A stretch of 64,000 nt of DNA from NCBI GenBank assembly GCA_026131555.1, contig JAMXJH010000001.1, positions 186,001 to 250,000 of the forward strand. The letters are read 5' to 3'. The notes under the pieces are model-generated. The model was not told the DNA's origin and searched no databases. It saw only the letters and a list, made by a program, of their open reading frames with translations. This document shows positions 32,688 through 41,327 of the stretch, piece after piece; the stretch's first letter is position 1; each line of letters begins with the position of its first letter. The position numbers were made by a program, and so were the translations under genes. The stretch comes from Aerococcaceae bacterium NML190073 (lineage in GTDB: Bacteria; Bacillota; Bacilli; Lactobacillales; Aerococcaceae).

Positions 32688-34919
32688 TTAAATGTCGCTC
32701 CAACGTAATTCACTTGGTGCCAATGTCACTTCAACAGCGTTTTGGTCACCATCATAGAATGTTGTCACTTGCTCAACATCTGTATTGTTCACAAGTGCGT
32801 ATTTACCTTTTTCTGGGTAAGCATGTACTTCAACGTCCGGGTTCGAACTGAACCATGTTGTCAATTCGTTTTCTTTGCTTGCCGCATAGTACATTGCGCG
32901 CAATAATAAACGCGTATTTTCAACTGAGTAAGGCAAGCCGGCAATGTAAACACCGCGACCTTTTCCATAGCGGTTAGCTGATAAGTGCAGTTCACCGAAA
33001 CCTTTACCTTCTGCGTTCGCCGGTGCAACAATGCCATTATCCAACTCCGCTTTCGGATCTGAGTACTCGATAATTTCTGTCGTTGCTGACGTTGCAAAAA
33101 TATTATGCATACTTTCGCCGAAATCAATAGTGCGAATGTCTTTTACGTCGGCTGTAATGAAGTGGTTATCAACTGTATCCACAAAGTATTTGTCGGTCAT
33201 CAATGAATAGCCGATTTCTTTTTCGATACCTAGAACGTCACCTAATTGGAAGAAGCGTCCATTTTTTTGGTAAGCGGATGGTTCGCCGATTCCGACGAAT
33301 CCGCCCCCGTTGTAAACGAATTGGCGAATCGCTGTAACTAATTTCGGATTATCCCAATAAGTGTGCCCTGACCAAGCTGTTCCGGCATCTCCGGCGTTAA
33401 TGATAACATCAATATCTGCCGGAATTCCGTCGTTGATAATGTCATCGAACGACATGAATACAACGTCAACAGCCAATCCGGATAACGCTTCTGAAATACC
33501 TAAGTAAGAGTACACTTGCTTATGTTCCAAACCGTGCGAAATCATATGTGTCAGCCAACTTCTCAACTTACCCCATGCATTCACGACCGCAACTTTCAAG
33601 CCGTTATATGGCTTAGTATCTGCCACAATGTCATAAATTTCACGGAATTCATCCGTTACCTGTTCAATATAATCAACAAATTTAGGGAATTTATAGGCTA
33701 AGCTTAAGTAACCTCCATAACCGATACGGTCAACCGGTTTACGCATAATTGCACGACGTGCCGCCAACCAGTTCGCATTGGCTTCGACAGTCGGATCATT
33801 TCCTTCACGGAACACATCTGGGAAGAAATATGGTAAGAAGCGTCCTTCTGTATACTTAACATTTGGAATATCCGAAATCATTCGCAATGTTGCGCCACCA
33901 CCAACAGAGCCTACAACGCCATCTAAACCAATCGAAGCAAAATGTTTTCCGTAAGGTTCCGTACCAATCCAGTTATCGCCCAGGAACATAATCGCTTCCT
34001 TGCCATGTTTGTGCGCAATATCCACTAATTTTTTCGCTTCGTCGGCAACAAATTTGCTTTGGAAATCGATGAAATCCAAATACGCTTTGCTTGGTACGCG
34101 GAATGTTGTATTGTAGTAACCTTCATCAATAATATCTTCCGGACGCAGTTTGTATCCTTTTTGCTTCTCGAATTCCAAGAAAGCTTCCGGTGAAACTGAT
34201 GCGCCGTATCCGAACCAGTCAACGAACTTTTCTCTCGCTTGATCGTTGAATACTAAAGTAAAGTGGTAGAAGAACGTTGTAAAACGAATGATATCCGTCT
34301 TAGGATTTTCCAAGCACCATTTTTCCAAATACTCTGACATGAACGTCTTGGAATGCGGGTGGCGCACGTCAAACGGAATGTCATGCGGTACATCGTCTCC
34401 CCAATTATTTGTGATATGGTTATACATATGGGTTGGATCCCAAATTTTATACGCTAAGAAGGAAACTGTATATTCGTGGAACGGTAAGACACCATTAATC
34501 GTCACAGAATCTGTTTCTTTGTTCACTTCCCATTGTGCCGGTGGAACAACTTCGCCGGTCGTGCGGTCAATCACTTCCCACCATTCTTTCGGGTCGTTGT
34601 TGTAATTCGGTGTCAATTGCTCGCGATAGTAGCCTTTCATAAACTCGATGGTTAATGTGTCTTCCATCGCTTGATTTCTGTCCGATACTAAGTACAGTTG
34701 TTGGCATTCTTCCATATGATTTTTGATGAAATCATTGTGATTACGTGCCACGAAGTAAGTGGACATAATATCTACTGGTAAATCTTTCACATCTTCCGTC
34801 AGTTGCGTACCGTCTGAATTTCGAATCGTATCCGCACCCCAACGTTCTAATAATTCTTTTGTTTCTTCTAGGAAATTCGCTTCACTTGGCAGTGTTACTC
34901 TCCCTTTGGATTTTGCCAT
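32688..34919 (-). CDS. gnpA: 1,3-beta-galactosyl-N-acetylhexosamine phosphorylase (GH112)
   Basis: Phosphorolyses lacto-N-biose and/or galacto-N-biose (Gal-beta-1,3-GlcNAc or -GalNAc) to galactose 1-phosphate and the free N-acetylhexosamine in the cytoplasm. The 743-residue protein starts MAKSKGRVTLPSEANFL and contains VARNHNDFIKNH, DIIRFTTFFYHFTLVFND, LGDNWIGTEPYG with the likely catalytic Asp, and VGSVGGGATLRMI, all typical of GH112. No signal peptide is present. It directly follows its ABC transporter genes. Whether it prefers GNB (mucin) or LNB (milk) cannot be told from sequence by eye. Confidence 0.96.
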   Translation of the reverse strand: MAKSKGRVTLPSEANFLEETKELLERWGADTIRNSDGTQLTEDVKDLPVDIMSTYFVARNHNDFIKNHMEECQQLYLVSDRNQAMEDTLTIEFMKGYYREQLTPNYNNDPKEWWEVIDRTTGEVVPPAQWEVNKETDSVTINGVLPFHEYTVSFLAYKIWDPTHMYNHITNNWGDDVPHDIPFDVRHPHSKTFMSEYLEKWCLENPKTDIIRFTTFFYHFTLVFNDQAREKFVDWFGYGASVSPEAFLEFEKQKGYKLRPEDIIDEGYYNTTFRVPSKAYLDFIDFQSKFVADEAKKLVDIAHKHGKEAIMFLGDNWIGTEPYGKHFASIGLDGVVGSVGGGATLRMISDIPNVKYTEGRFLPYFFPDVFREGNDPTVEANANWLAARRAIMRKPVDRIGYGGYLSLAYKFPKFVDYIEQVTDEFREIYDIVADTKPYNGLKVAVVNAWGKLRSWLTHMISHGLEHKQVYSYLGISEALSGLAVDVVFMSFDDIINDGIPADIDVIINAGDAGTAWSGHTYWDNPKLVTAIRQFVYNGGGFVGIGEPSAYQKNGRFFQLGDVLGIEKEIGYSLMTDKYFVDTVDNHFITADVKDIRTIDFGESMHNIFATSATTEIIEYSDPKAELDNGIVAPANAEGKGFGELHLSANRYGKGRGVYIAGLPYSVENTRLLLRAMYYAASKENELTTWFSSNPDVEVHAYPEKGKYALVNNTDVEQVTTFYDGDQNAVEVTLAPSELRWSDI

Positions 34920-34938
34920 TCTATTCACTCGCTTTCAA

Positions 34939-35808
34939 TTATTCTTTAGAACCGCCGGCTGTCATACCTTCGGTTAATTGCTTTTGAACAAAAATATACA
35001 ATATCAAGGTCGGTAACATAACGAGCACCATCCCTGCATACAATTGCCCGTATTGTTGTGCAGAATTTTGTGCTGCCATCAAGTTCATTAAACCAACAGG
35101 CAACGTCCGCATTTCTTGCTTGGACATTAAGGTAAATGACAAAATATACTCATTCCAGAAACTCAAGAAGTTAAAGAGAATTACTGTAATGATACTTGGT
35201 TTTGCCATTGGAATCATAATACGTACCATCGTTGTGAAGTGTCCGGCACCGTCAATTGACGCCGCTTCTTCAAACGTACTTGGCAACGTGATGAAATAGC
35301 TTGATAACAAATAAATAGTAAACGGCAATGTAACAGATGCATAAATGAACGCCAAGACGAAACGGTTATTTAATAACTGCGGCATCCATTCCAATGATTT
35401 TTGCGCATCTACTAACATTAAGAAAATCGGCACTACCAAATAGTTCATGTTGATGAACAATCCGGCTTTCAACAAAGTTCTCAATAGTTTTTTGCCGGGG
35501 AACTCGAAACGCGCAATGACATAAGACGCCGGCAAAGCAGTTACCAATAACATCGTTAGTGCCATAAACGTCACAATAATCGAGTTCATAATGTACGCAC
35601 CCATATTGGCACGATTCCAAGCGTCAACAAAGTTTTGGAAATAAAATCCTGCCGGCAATGTCCATGGTGAGCGATAGAATTCCGAATTTTGCTTGATAGA
35701 AGATAGGAATACCCAACCTACAGGAACGATAATTGAAATTGCTAATAAAACTAAAGCAACGTAGACAAACACTTTATACCATTTAATGGCTTTAGATGAC
35801 ATCATCAT
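34939..35808 (-). CDS. Carbohydrate ABC transporter permease (MalG type)
   Basis: Six-segment inner permease (289 residues) with the EAA loop SSTFEEAASIDGAGHFTTMVRIMIPMAKP (split here as TFEEAASIDGAGHF and IMIPMAKPS) that docks the ATPase. A cytoplasmic start (SSKAIKWYKVFVYV) and a C-terminal SKE end are usual for CUT1 systems. No ATPase gene is in the operon, so it probably uses a shared MsmK-like ATPase encoded elsewhere. AGGGAGGGATAA precedes the first of three ATGs. Confidence 0.94.
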   Translation of the reverse strand: MMMSSKAIKWYKVFVYVALVLLAISIIVPVGWVFLSSIKQNSEFYRSPWTLPAGFYFQNFVDAWNRANMGAYIMNSIIVTFMALTMLLVTALPASYVIARFEFPGKKLLRTLLKAGLFINMNYLVVPIFLMLVDAQKSLEWMPQLLNNRFVLAFIYASVTLPFTIYLLSSYFITLPSTFEEAASIDGAGHFTTMVRIMIPMAKPSIITVILFNFLSFWNEYILSFTLMSKQEMRTLPVGLMNLMAAQNSAQQYGQLYAGMVLVMLPTLILYIFVQKQLTEGMTAGGSKE

Positions 35809-35823
35809 TTATCCCTCCCTTTC

Positions 35824-36717
35824 CTAGTATTCCAAGATATCGCGCTTCGTAATGGCGCTCACAATCGCTGACAAAGCAAATGAGAACGTGAAGATCATTA
35901 CCCCAATAGCCATTCCGTATCCATAACTGGAGTTCGTATAAGCTTGCTTATACATATATGACAAAGCAACTTCAGAAGCGCCGTTCGGACCGCCGCTCGT
36001 CATCGTTTGAACCAACAAGAAGCTCAAGTTAATCGTACTAATGATGAAGAATGTCAAAGTTGTACGAATATTATTCCAAATCAACGGCAATGTTACCGCA
36101 AAGAACTGCTTTAGTTTGCCGGCGCCATCCAAATCAGCCGCTTCATAGAAGCTTGCCGGAATATTCGCCATACTTGCCATATACATTACCATATAATACC
36201 CGATTGCTTGCCATACCAAGGCACCAACCAAGGCATAATTCACCAAATGCTTATCCCCTAACCACAAGATAGGAGCCGCGTCTCCACGGAATATACTCAA
36301 AATAGAGTTCAACAAGCCCTTTGTCGGGTCGTAAATCGCAGAGAAAATCCCTGAAATAACAACGATTGACAAGATATTAGGGATATAGAAAATAATTCTA
36401 AAGAAGTTTTGCCCTTTAATTTTTTCATTAGAAAGAATTGCTGCAAACACCACTGCAAAGAACAGTGTAATAATCGTCACCAACACTACCAATAGGATAG
36501 TATTTTGGAACGCTTTAATAAATTTCAAATCGTTAAACAATTTTTGGAAGTTTTGGAAGCCGATAAATGTCTTTTTAGGTGAAAGTCCACCCCATTTGTA
36601 AAGTGACATTCTGAATACCTGAATCGTCGGATACACAATAAAAGTCAGAAACATCACCGTTGCCGGCAACGCACAAAACACTCCAAACCATGCTCTTGAT
36701 GATTTGTTACCCATCAT
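35824..36717 (-). CDS. Carbohydrate ABC transporter permease (MalF type)
   Basis: Partner permease of the CUT1 importer with six membrane segments; its EAA loop is SFYEAADLDGAGKLKQF followed by VTLPLIWN. It starts at 36717, one of two adjacent ATGs behind AAGGGG, giving 297 residues. Longer frames toward 36795 have no ribosome site. It is separated from the upstream binding-protein gene by two hairpins, probably lowering its expression relative to the binding protein, as is common for such importers. Confidence 0.94.
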   Translation of the reverse strand: MMGNKSSRAWFGVFCALPATVMFLTFIVYPTIQVFRMSLYKWGGLSPKKTFIGFQNFQKLFNDLKFIKAFQNTILLVVLVTIITLFFAVVFAAILSNEKIKGQNFFRIIFYIPNILSIVVISGIFSAIYDPTKGLLNSILSIFRGDAAPILWLGDKHLVNYALVGALVWQAIGYYMVMYMASMANIPASFYEAADLDGAGKLKQFFAVTLPLIWNNIRTTLTFFIISTINLSFLLVQTMTSGGPNGASEVALSYMYKQAYTNSSYGYGMAIGVMIFTFSFALSAIVSAITKRDILEY

Positions 36718-36788
36718 AAATCCCCTTTCTAGATAGTCGTACTTTAATTTGTATGTTTTCAACGTATTTTCATTCGTTTCTTTAGCGA

Positions 36789-36842
36789 AACCCACTTACT
36801 AGCCGTGGCTTGAAGTGGGTTCCCTAAAGCTGAATGATTCAG
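36789..36842 (-). other. Paired hairpins between binding protein and permease genes
   Basis: AACCCACTT / AAGTGGGTT (9-bp stem, 15-base loop) and CTGAAT / ATTCAG lie in the gap after the binding-protein stop. Neither has a strong T-tract. Such elements protect the upstream message from 3' decay and cause excess binding protein. Confidence 0.65.
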
Positions 36843-36850
36843 TTAAAAAA

Positions 36851-38164
36851 TTATTGAACTAAAGATTCGTGTAATTGTGTTACTAACTCAACTACAGCTG
36901 TTTGCCAGTCTGCTACTGTTGTGTCGCCTGATACTACAGAATCGAATGTTCCTGTTAATGTACCTTTCAAGTCAGCACCTTCGATTGCTTCAGCCGCTAC
37001 GAAGTTACCCATACCAGCTTGTACGCCATCGTTGTAGATGTTGTAGAATACTTGTTGTTCTGCCGGTAATTTGTCAGATAATCCTTTGATTGGTTGTACT
37101 GCATTGTATTTAGCAAATACTTCAGCTGCTTTGTCAGAGTATAAGAATGCAACGAATTCTTTAGCTGCTTCTTTTTGTTCTGCTGCTTCCGGTACCCATA
37201 CTTGCTCTAAGAATGTGTAAGCGTAACGATCGCCACCTTCTTTAAGTGCAGGGATAGCTGTCATTCCCCATTCGAAACCTTCAGCACGTGGTGCTTCTGC
37301 CATTTCGCCGACAATCCAAGTTCCGTTAGGCATGAATAATGCTTTATTGTCCAAAATTAATTGTTGGTTCTTAGTGAAACCATCTTTGTTTGCGTTTGCT
37401 ACTGTTGTTGATTCAGTGTTTTCTGCTAATTTACCTAAAGTTTCGAATACTGCTTTCAAGTCTTCTCCACCCCAAGCTTCTGGATCGTAACCCATTGCTT
37501 TGTCGAATAATTCTTGACCACCTGCAGAGTAGATGTTGCTGTAGAAGAATGTATCTAAGTAACCTGCTGTTGGGTAAGTGAATAATGCAATACCTTCTTC
37601 TTTAGCTTTAGCAGCTAATTCCCACATGCCATCCCATGTTGTCGGCACTTCCCAACCTTTTTCAGTGAATAAGCCTTTGTTGTAGAATAATCCTGTTGGG
37701 CTGTAGAACATTGGCATCAAGTAAGTTTTGCCGTCACCGTAAGGGTTTGTTGCTGTTGAAGATGTGAAACCTGGTAATAATTTGTCTTTTACTGTTCCTT
37801 CTTCACCCGGTACTGTTAAGTCTAATACATCTGTTAAGTCTGCCAATGCTTTCTCTTTAATCAATGTTTCAGGGAATGCTTTTGCACGACCTAAACCTAA
37901 CATTACAACGTCCGGTGCATCACCTGATTGGAAACGAGGTGTCAACGCATCTTCTAATTCTTTCTCTTGAGTTAATTTGATTTCAACGTTCGGATTTACT
38001 TCTTTATAAGCTTCAACGATTGCCGGCCAAACTTCGGCACCGTATCCACCTTCAAGAACTGCTAAATCTAATTCTACTTTGTCTTGCGCATGAACATTTA
38101 CCAAACCAACTAAGTTGCTTGCTGATAATACTAATGCTGCTGCTGATAATAGTGCTTTCTTCAT
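36851..38164 (-). CDS. Extracellular sugar-binding protein without lipobox
   Basis: CUT1-type solute-binding protein of 437 residues, the capture component for the disaccharide importer. The signal peptide MKKALLSAAALVLSASNLVG ends around VHAQ; there is no lipobox cysteine (I find no L-x-x-C), although Gram-positive binding proteins are normally lipoproteins. The mature part has the usual two-lobe features (SGDAPDVVMLGLGRAKAFPE, LMPMFYSPTGLFYNKGLF, WDGMWELAAKA). The ATG at 38164 has GGAG 8 bases upstream. It is the first gene of the operon, divergent from an AraC regulator. Confidence 0.93.
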   Translation of the reverse strand: MKKALLSAAALVLSASNLVGLVNVHAQDKVELDLAVLEGGYGAEVWPAIVEAYKEVNPNVEIKLTQEKELEDALTPRFQSGDAPDVVMLGLGRAKAFPETLIKEKALADLTDVLDLTVPGEEGTVKDKLLPGFTSSTATNPYGDGKTYLMPMFYSPTGLFYNKGLFTEKGWEVPTTWDGMWELAAKAKEEGIALFTYPTAGYLDTFFYSNIYSAGGQELFDKAMGYDPEAWGGEDLKAVFETLGKLAENTESTTVANANKDGFTKNQQLILDNKALFMPNGTWIVGEMAEAPRAEGFEWGMTAIPALKEGGDRYAYTFLEQVWVPEAAEQKEAAKEFVAFLYSDKAAEVFAKYNAVQPIKGLSDKLPAEQQVFYNIYNDGVQAGMGNFVAAEAIEGADLKGTLTGTFDSVVSGDTTVADWQTAVVELVTQLHESLVQ

Positions 38165-38204
38165 AGTGAAAACTCCTTTTCTTTTTTTGTTTTTCAACAT
38201 ACTC

Positions 38205-38232
38205 ATCTTAACAGTTTGTAACCGTTTTTACA
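38205..38232 (-). promoter_or_regulatory. Operon promoter -10 with adjacent dyad operator
   Basis: Minus strand TAAGAT (complement of 38205-38210) is a plausible -10 without a good -35. In place of the -35 lies the dyad TGTAA-6-TTACA (38217-38232), a candidate site for the AraC regulator or an imperfect cre. Confidence 0.45.
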
Positions 38233-38252
38233 TTAATTTTTTTGCTAAAATG

Positions 38253-38281
38253 TTGAACTATGTTGCGTGAAAGCGTATAAT
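38253..38281 (+). promoter_or_regulatory. Predicted araC-type regulator promoter
   Basis: TTGAAC, a 17-base spacer, TATAAT, 43 bases before the regulator ATG. TGAAAGCG at 38268-38275 resembles half of a catabolite-responsive element and overlaps the spacer. Confidence 0.7.
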
Positions 38282-38324
38282 AAAGAAGTCGCTTATTATT
38301 CGTCATTAGAAAGGATTAGTTAGT

Positions 38325-39164
38325 ATGTATTTAAAGTATGATGTAAACCATACATTTCAAGAATTATCGGATACTCACTTCGAAGTATTGTCGGTTACTC
38401 AAATTTCATATGATGTCAACTGGCATAGCACTTTGCACTATCATGACTTTATGGAAATCTTCTATTGCTTGGAAGGCGAAGGCTATATTCAAACAAATTA
38501 CGGTCAACAACCTGTTCGTAAAGATAGTTTCATTATTGTCAATCCTTATATTGAGCATACGGAGCACACTTCCATTCTCAATCCATTGAAATACTTGGTA
38601 ATCGGTATTCGTGGTCCGGAAATTATTTTGCCGAATCATGCCTTCGATAACGGCTTGTATTGTGTTGAGGATATGGATCATAATTTCTTACCATTTTTCC
38701 AAGAAATATTAGAAGAATGTGAGCATGCCGGTAGCTATTCAAGTCAAATTATTGATTACCTAGTTAATTTAATGTTACTGAAGCTGAGTAATTCCACCGA
38801 AAGTCGACTTGAAGCTAAACGTAATACGCCTCTGTCCGCGAGTGTGAGTGTTGCTAAAAACTACATGGACAACCATTATTCAAATAATATTACGTTAGAT
38901 GTCTTGGAACAACGCACCCATATCTCTCGTTTCCATTTGTCGCACTTGTTCAAGGCGGAACTGGGTGTATCTCCTATCAATTACTTGATTGACGTCCGTT
39001 TCTCTCACGCCAAAACTTTATTAAAAACAACTAATTTCTCTATTATGCAAATTGCAGAATTGGTTGGCTTCAATTCCGTCAACTTCTTCTCAACAAAGTT
39101 CAAAGCTTCCTTCGGTTGTACGCCACGTGAATATCGTTTGAAACATCGTGAAGCTACTCAATAA
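38325..39164 (+). CDS. AraC-family regulator of the glycan operon
   Basis: The 279-residue protein has an N-terminal cupin-like sensor (STLHYHDFMEIFYCLEGEGY, VNPYIEHTEHTS). The C-terminal double helix-turn-helix reads LDVLEQRTHISRFHLSHLFK and IMQIAELVGFNSVNFFSTKFK, ending GCTPREYRLKH. It is divergent from the binding-protein gene across 160 bp, the standard position for a local activator that senses an intracellular sugar. It likely controls the ten-gene operon. It ends in a bidirectional terminator. Confidence 0.93.
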   Translation: MYLKYDVNHTFQELSDTHFEVLSVTQISYDVNWHSTLHYHDFMEIFYCLEGEGYIQTNYGQQPVRKDSFIIVNPYIEHTEHTSILNPLKYLVIGIRGPEIILPNHAFDNGLYCVEDMDHNFLPFFQEILEECEHAGSYSSQIIDYLVNLMLLKLSNSTESRLEAKRNTPLSASVSVAKNYMDNHYSNNITLDVLEQRTHISRFHLSHLFKAELGVSPINYLIDVRFSHAKTLLKTTNFSIMQIAELVGFNSVNFFSTKFKASFGCTPREYRLKHREATQ

Positions 39165-39167
39165 TAG

Positions 39168-39216
39168 AACAATCCCTCAAAAGTTAGATGATGTCACTAA
39201 CTCTTGAGGGATTGTT
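39168..39216. terminator. Bidirectional terminator
   Basis: AACAATCCCTCAA and TTGAGGGATTGTT arms with an inner AGTTAG / CTAACT stem, between the convergent AraC regulator and the carboxypeptidase gene. Confidence 0.9.
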
Positions 39217-39225
39217 TAGTTTGCA

Positions 39226-40119
39226 TTAAGGTTGTTGCAACATTTGATAGACCGCAATCGCATCATCAATATGCTTGGTGTCTTGATACTCCGGATTACC
39301 GTCTGCTCCGGCTGTCAATAATAGATAAGCATTGTTATCAATGTGCGCCAAGGACACTAAAGCTTGCCCTGCTTCTTCCGTGTAACCTGTTTTGCCACCT
39401 TGGATAACCGTGTCAGCGGTTAAATTACGAAACAGAGTGCTCTCTATCAGCAATCCATCCAGATGTTGCCCCGGGTAAGCCATATATTCACGCGTTGTAA
39501 AAATAATCCGAAAATCTTCATCTTGCATTGCGACTTGCATCAATTTGTATAAATCACTCAGTGTCGTATACAAATGATCATCGTGTAACCCGGTGGCATT
39601 CGTGAAGTGCGTGTGCTTCATGCCGATTCTGGCAGCTTCTTCATTCATCATCTCAACGAATGCTTCTTCGCTTCCTGCCACAGCAACCGTCAAGGCGGAT
39701 ACCGCATCTGCTCCCGAAGCTAACATTGTGCCGTAAAGCAAGTCGCGTACACTTACCCACTCGCCATCGTTAAACCCAACTGTTGCTGCACCTTCAATCG
39801 CGAAACGCTCCTTTGTTCCTTCCGGAATTGTCACCCCATGATGTAAGTCGTCCAAATGTTGTAACGCCGTATAAACTGTCATCAATTTCGTTAAAGAAGC
39901 AGGATAAATACGCTCCTGTGCACCTTTCTGTGCCAAAACTTGTTGTTGATTCCAATCAACCAATAAGAAATGCGAACTGTTCAATGGCGGCAACGTAATG
40001 TGCTGTCCGCTCGCCGTTTCAGCGACAGGTGTGCGTTGCGCAAGCATCGACGGCGCGGTAACACTCCAACCGCCAATCAGGATCGCTATCCCGACTGCTG
40101 TTAGCAAATATTTCTTCAT
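39226..40119 (-). CDS. dacA: D-alanyl-D-alanine carboxypeptidase (S11 family)
   Basis: Low-molecular-weight penicillin-binding protein that trims the fifth residue of peptidoglycan stem peptides. A signal/anchor segment (about residues 1-24) precedes the catalytic domain with SLTK (in YPASLTKLMTVY) and KTG (in GGKTGYTEEAGQALVSLA). The middle S-x-N motif reads SGA (MLASGADAVS) instead of SGN. The 297-residue length lacks the large C-terminal beta domain of PBP5. It lies beside a VanRS-like pair on the same strand, 90 bp downstream of the kinase gene, so it may be a target. Confidence 0.92.
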   Translation of the reverse strand: MKKYLLTAVGIAILIGGWSVTAPSMLAQRTPVAETASGQHITLPPLNSSHFLLVDWNQQQVLAQKGAQERIYPASLTKLMTVYTALQHLDDLHHGVTIPEGTKERFAIEGAATVGFNDGEWVSVRDLLYGTMLASGADAVSALTVAVAGSEEAFVEMMNEEAARIGMKHTHFTNATGLHDDHLYTTLSDLYKLMQVAMQDEDFRIIFTTREYMAYPGQHLDGLLIESTLFRNLTADTVIQGGKTGYTEEAGQALVSLAHIDNNAYLLLTAGADGNPEYQDTKHIDDAIAVYQMLQQP

Positions 40120-40208
40120 TCTTGAATTCTTCCTTTCAAACACTGATTTGATAATTTTATTAAACCACGCTCAACGAAGATTTTTGCGATTTTTTCCTTA
40201 ATCAAATC

Positions 40209-41327
40209 TTATGCTTTCCTTAAGAATGGTAATTGAAGTATAAAGGTTGTGAGCCCTGTTTCGCTCTGCACGCGAATGGTTCCTCTATGTACCTTGATGA
40301 TTTCCGCAGCAATTGCTAAACCTAGACCCGAGCCGCCTGATTGGCCGGAACGAGAATGATCCAATCGATAAAATTTATCGAAAATTCGCTCTTGGATTTC
40401 CGGCGGAATTGTGCTGCCTTCGTTTGCAATCTCAATGCGAATTCCCGCCTCTTCCTGCAAAAGCGCTACTTGAACTTCACTTTGTTCCCGACCGTGTTGG
40501 ATAGCGTTTTTGAGGATATTGCTGATAGCACGAGCGAGTTGGAACGAATCTGCTGTCAGGGTGACTGTAGGCGGCGCTTCTTTCAATACAACTCTTATTT
40601 GGCGCTCTGTCCCTAAGTAATTAAATTCTTCTACTAATTGTTCCAGTAATAACGTAATGTTTACGGTGCTTTCTCTGTAGGGAATCTCTTGTAAATTAAA
40701 GCGCGTGATATCAAATAATTCATTGGTTAATTCCTCCAGCTTGTAAGCCTTCGCCAAAACCAATTGCGTGTAATGTGAGCGCTGTTCGGGTGTTAAATTC
40801 GGCGTTTCATCTAACAATGTCAAATAACCGATAATCGTTGTTAGCGGAGTGCGAATATCATGCGCTAAATAGACAACTAAATCATCTTTGCGTTGCTCTG
40901 CTTCTTTGGCGAAGTGTTCTTTTTGAGCAACGGATTGTTGAAGGACTTGTATTTGCTGAGTCAATTCCGGTATATGATGTTCATTTGATAAAGGTTCGTC
41001 TTTCGCCACGGAATCCAATGACCGCAATATATGATTGAATTGCTTCACGACATCTTTTACCAATACTCGGTGAAGAATGATGCCGACTGCCACTAGCGCG
41101 ATGCTCAGTAGTAGCAGGCTATTTTTTTGTATCAATGTCCGATAGGTCTGAAAGGCTACTGTGTCGTCAATCGGAGCAAAACGTTGAATAAGTGCGACGA
41201 TTTGATCGCCGATAATCCCCAACAACAACGCACGCAACATAATAACACCGAAGACAGCGGCAGCCAAAACAACGAGCGTCTTGCGCCACAGATGTTTCTT
41301 TAAGGTAGTAAATTCCTGTTTAACCAA
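40209..41327 (-). CDS. Sensor histidine kinase, VanS-like
   Basis: Membrane kinase of 372 residues with two N-terminal transmembrane segments (about 15-38 and 70-88) around a short outer loop. The H-box is VVYLAHDIRTPLTTIIGYL, followed by the N-box LKNAIQHG and the G-boxes SGLGLAIAAEI. The VYLAHDI.TPLT.IIGYL stretch is close to VanS-type kinases that sense cell-wall stress. The start appears to be a TTG overlapping the response regulator stop by 8 bases, a translationally coupled arrangement. Confidence 0.92.
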   Translation of the reverse strand: MVKQEFTTLKKHLWRKTLVVLAAAVFGVIMLRALLLGIIGDQIVALIQRFAPIDDTVAFQTYRTLIQKNSLLLLSIALVAVGIILHRVLVKDVVKQFNHILRSLDSVAKDEPLSNEHHIPELTQQIQVLQQSVAQKEHFAKEAEQRKDDLVVYLAHDIRTPLTTIIGYLTLLDETPNLTPEQRSHYTQLVLAKAYKLEELTNELFDITRFNLQEIPYRESTVNITLLLEQLVEEFNYLGTERQIRVVLKEAPPTVTLTADSFQLARAISNILKNAIQHGREQSEVQVALLQEEAGIRIEIANEGSTIPPEIQERIFDKFYRLDHSRSGQSGGSGLGLAIAAEIIKVHRGTIRVQSETGLTTFILQLPFLRKA

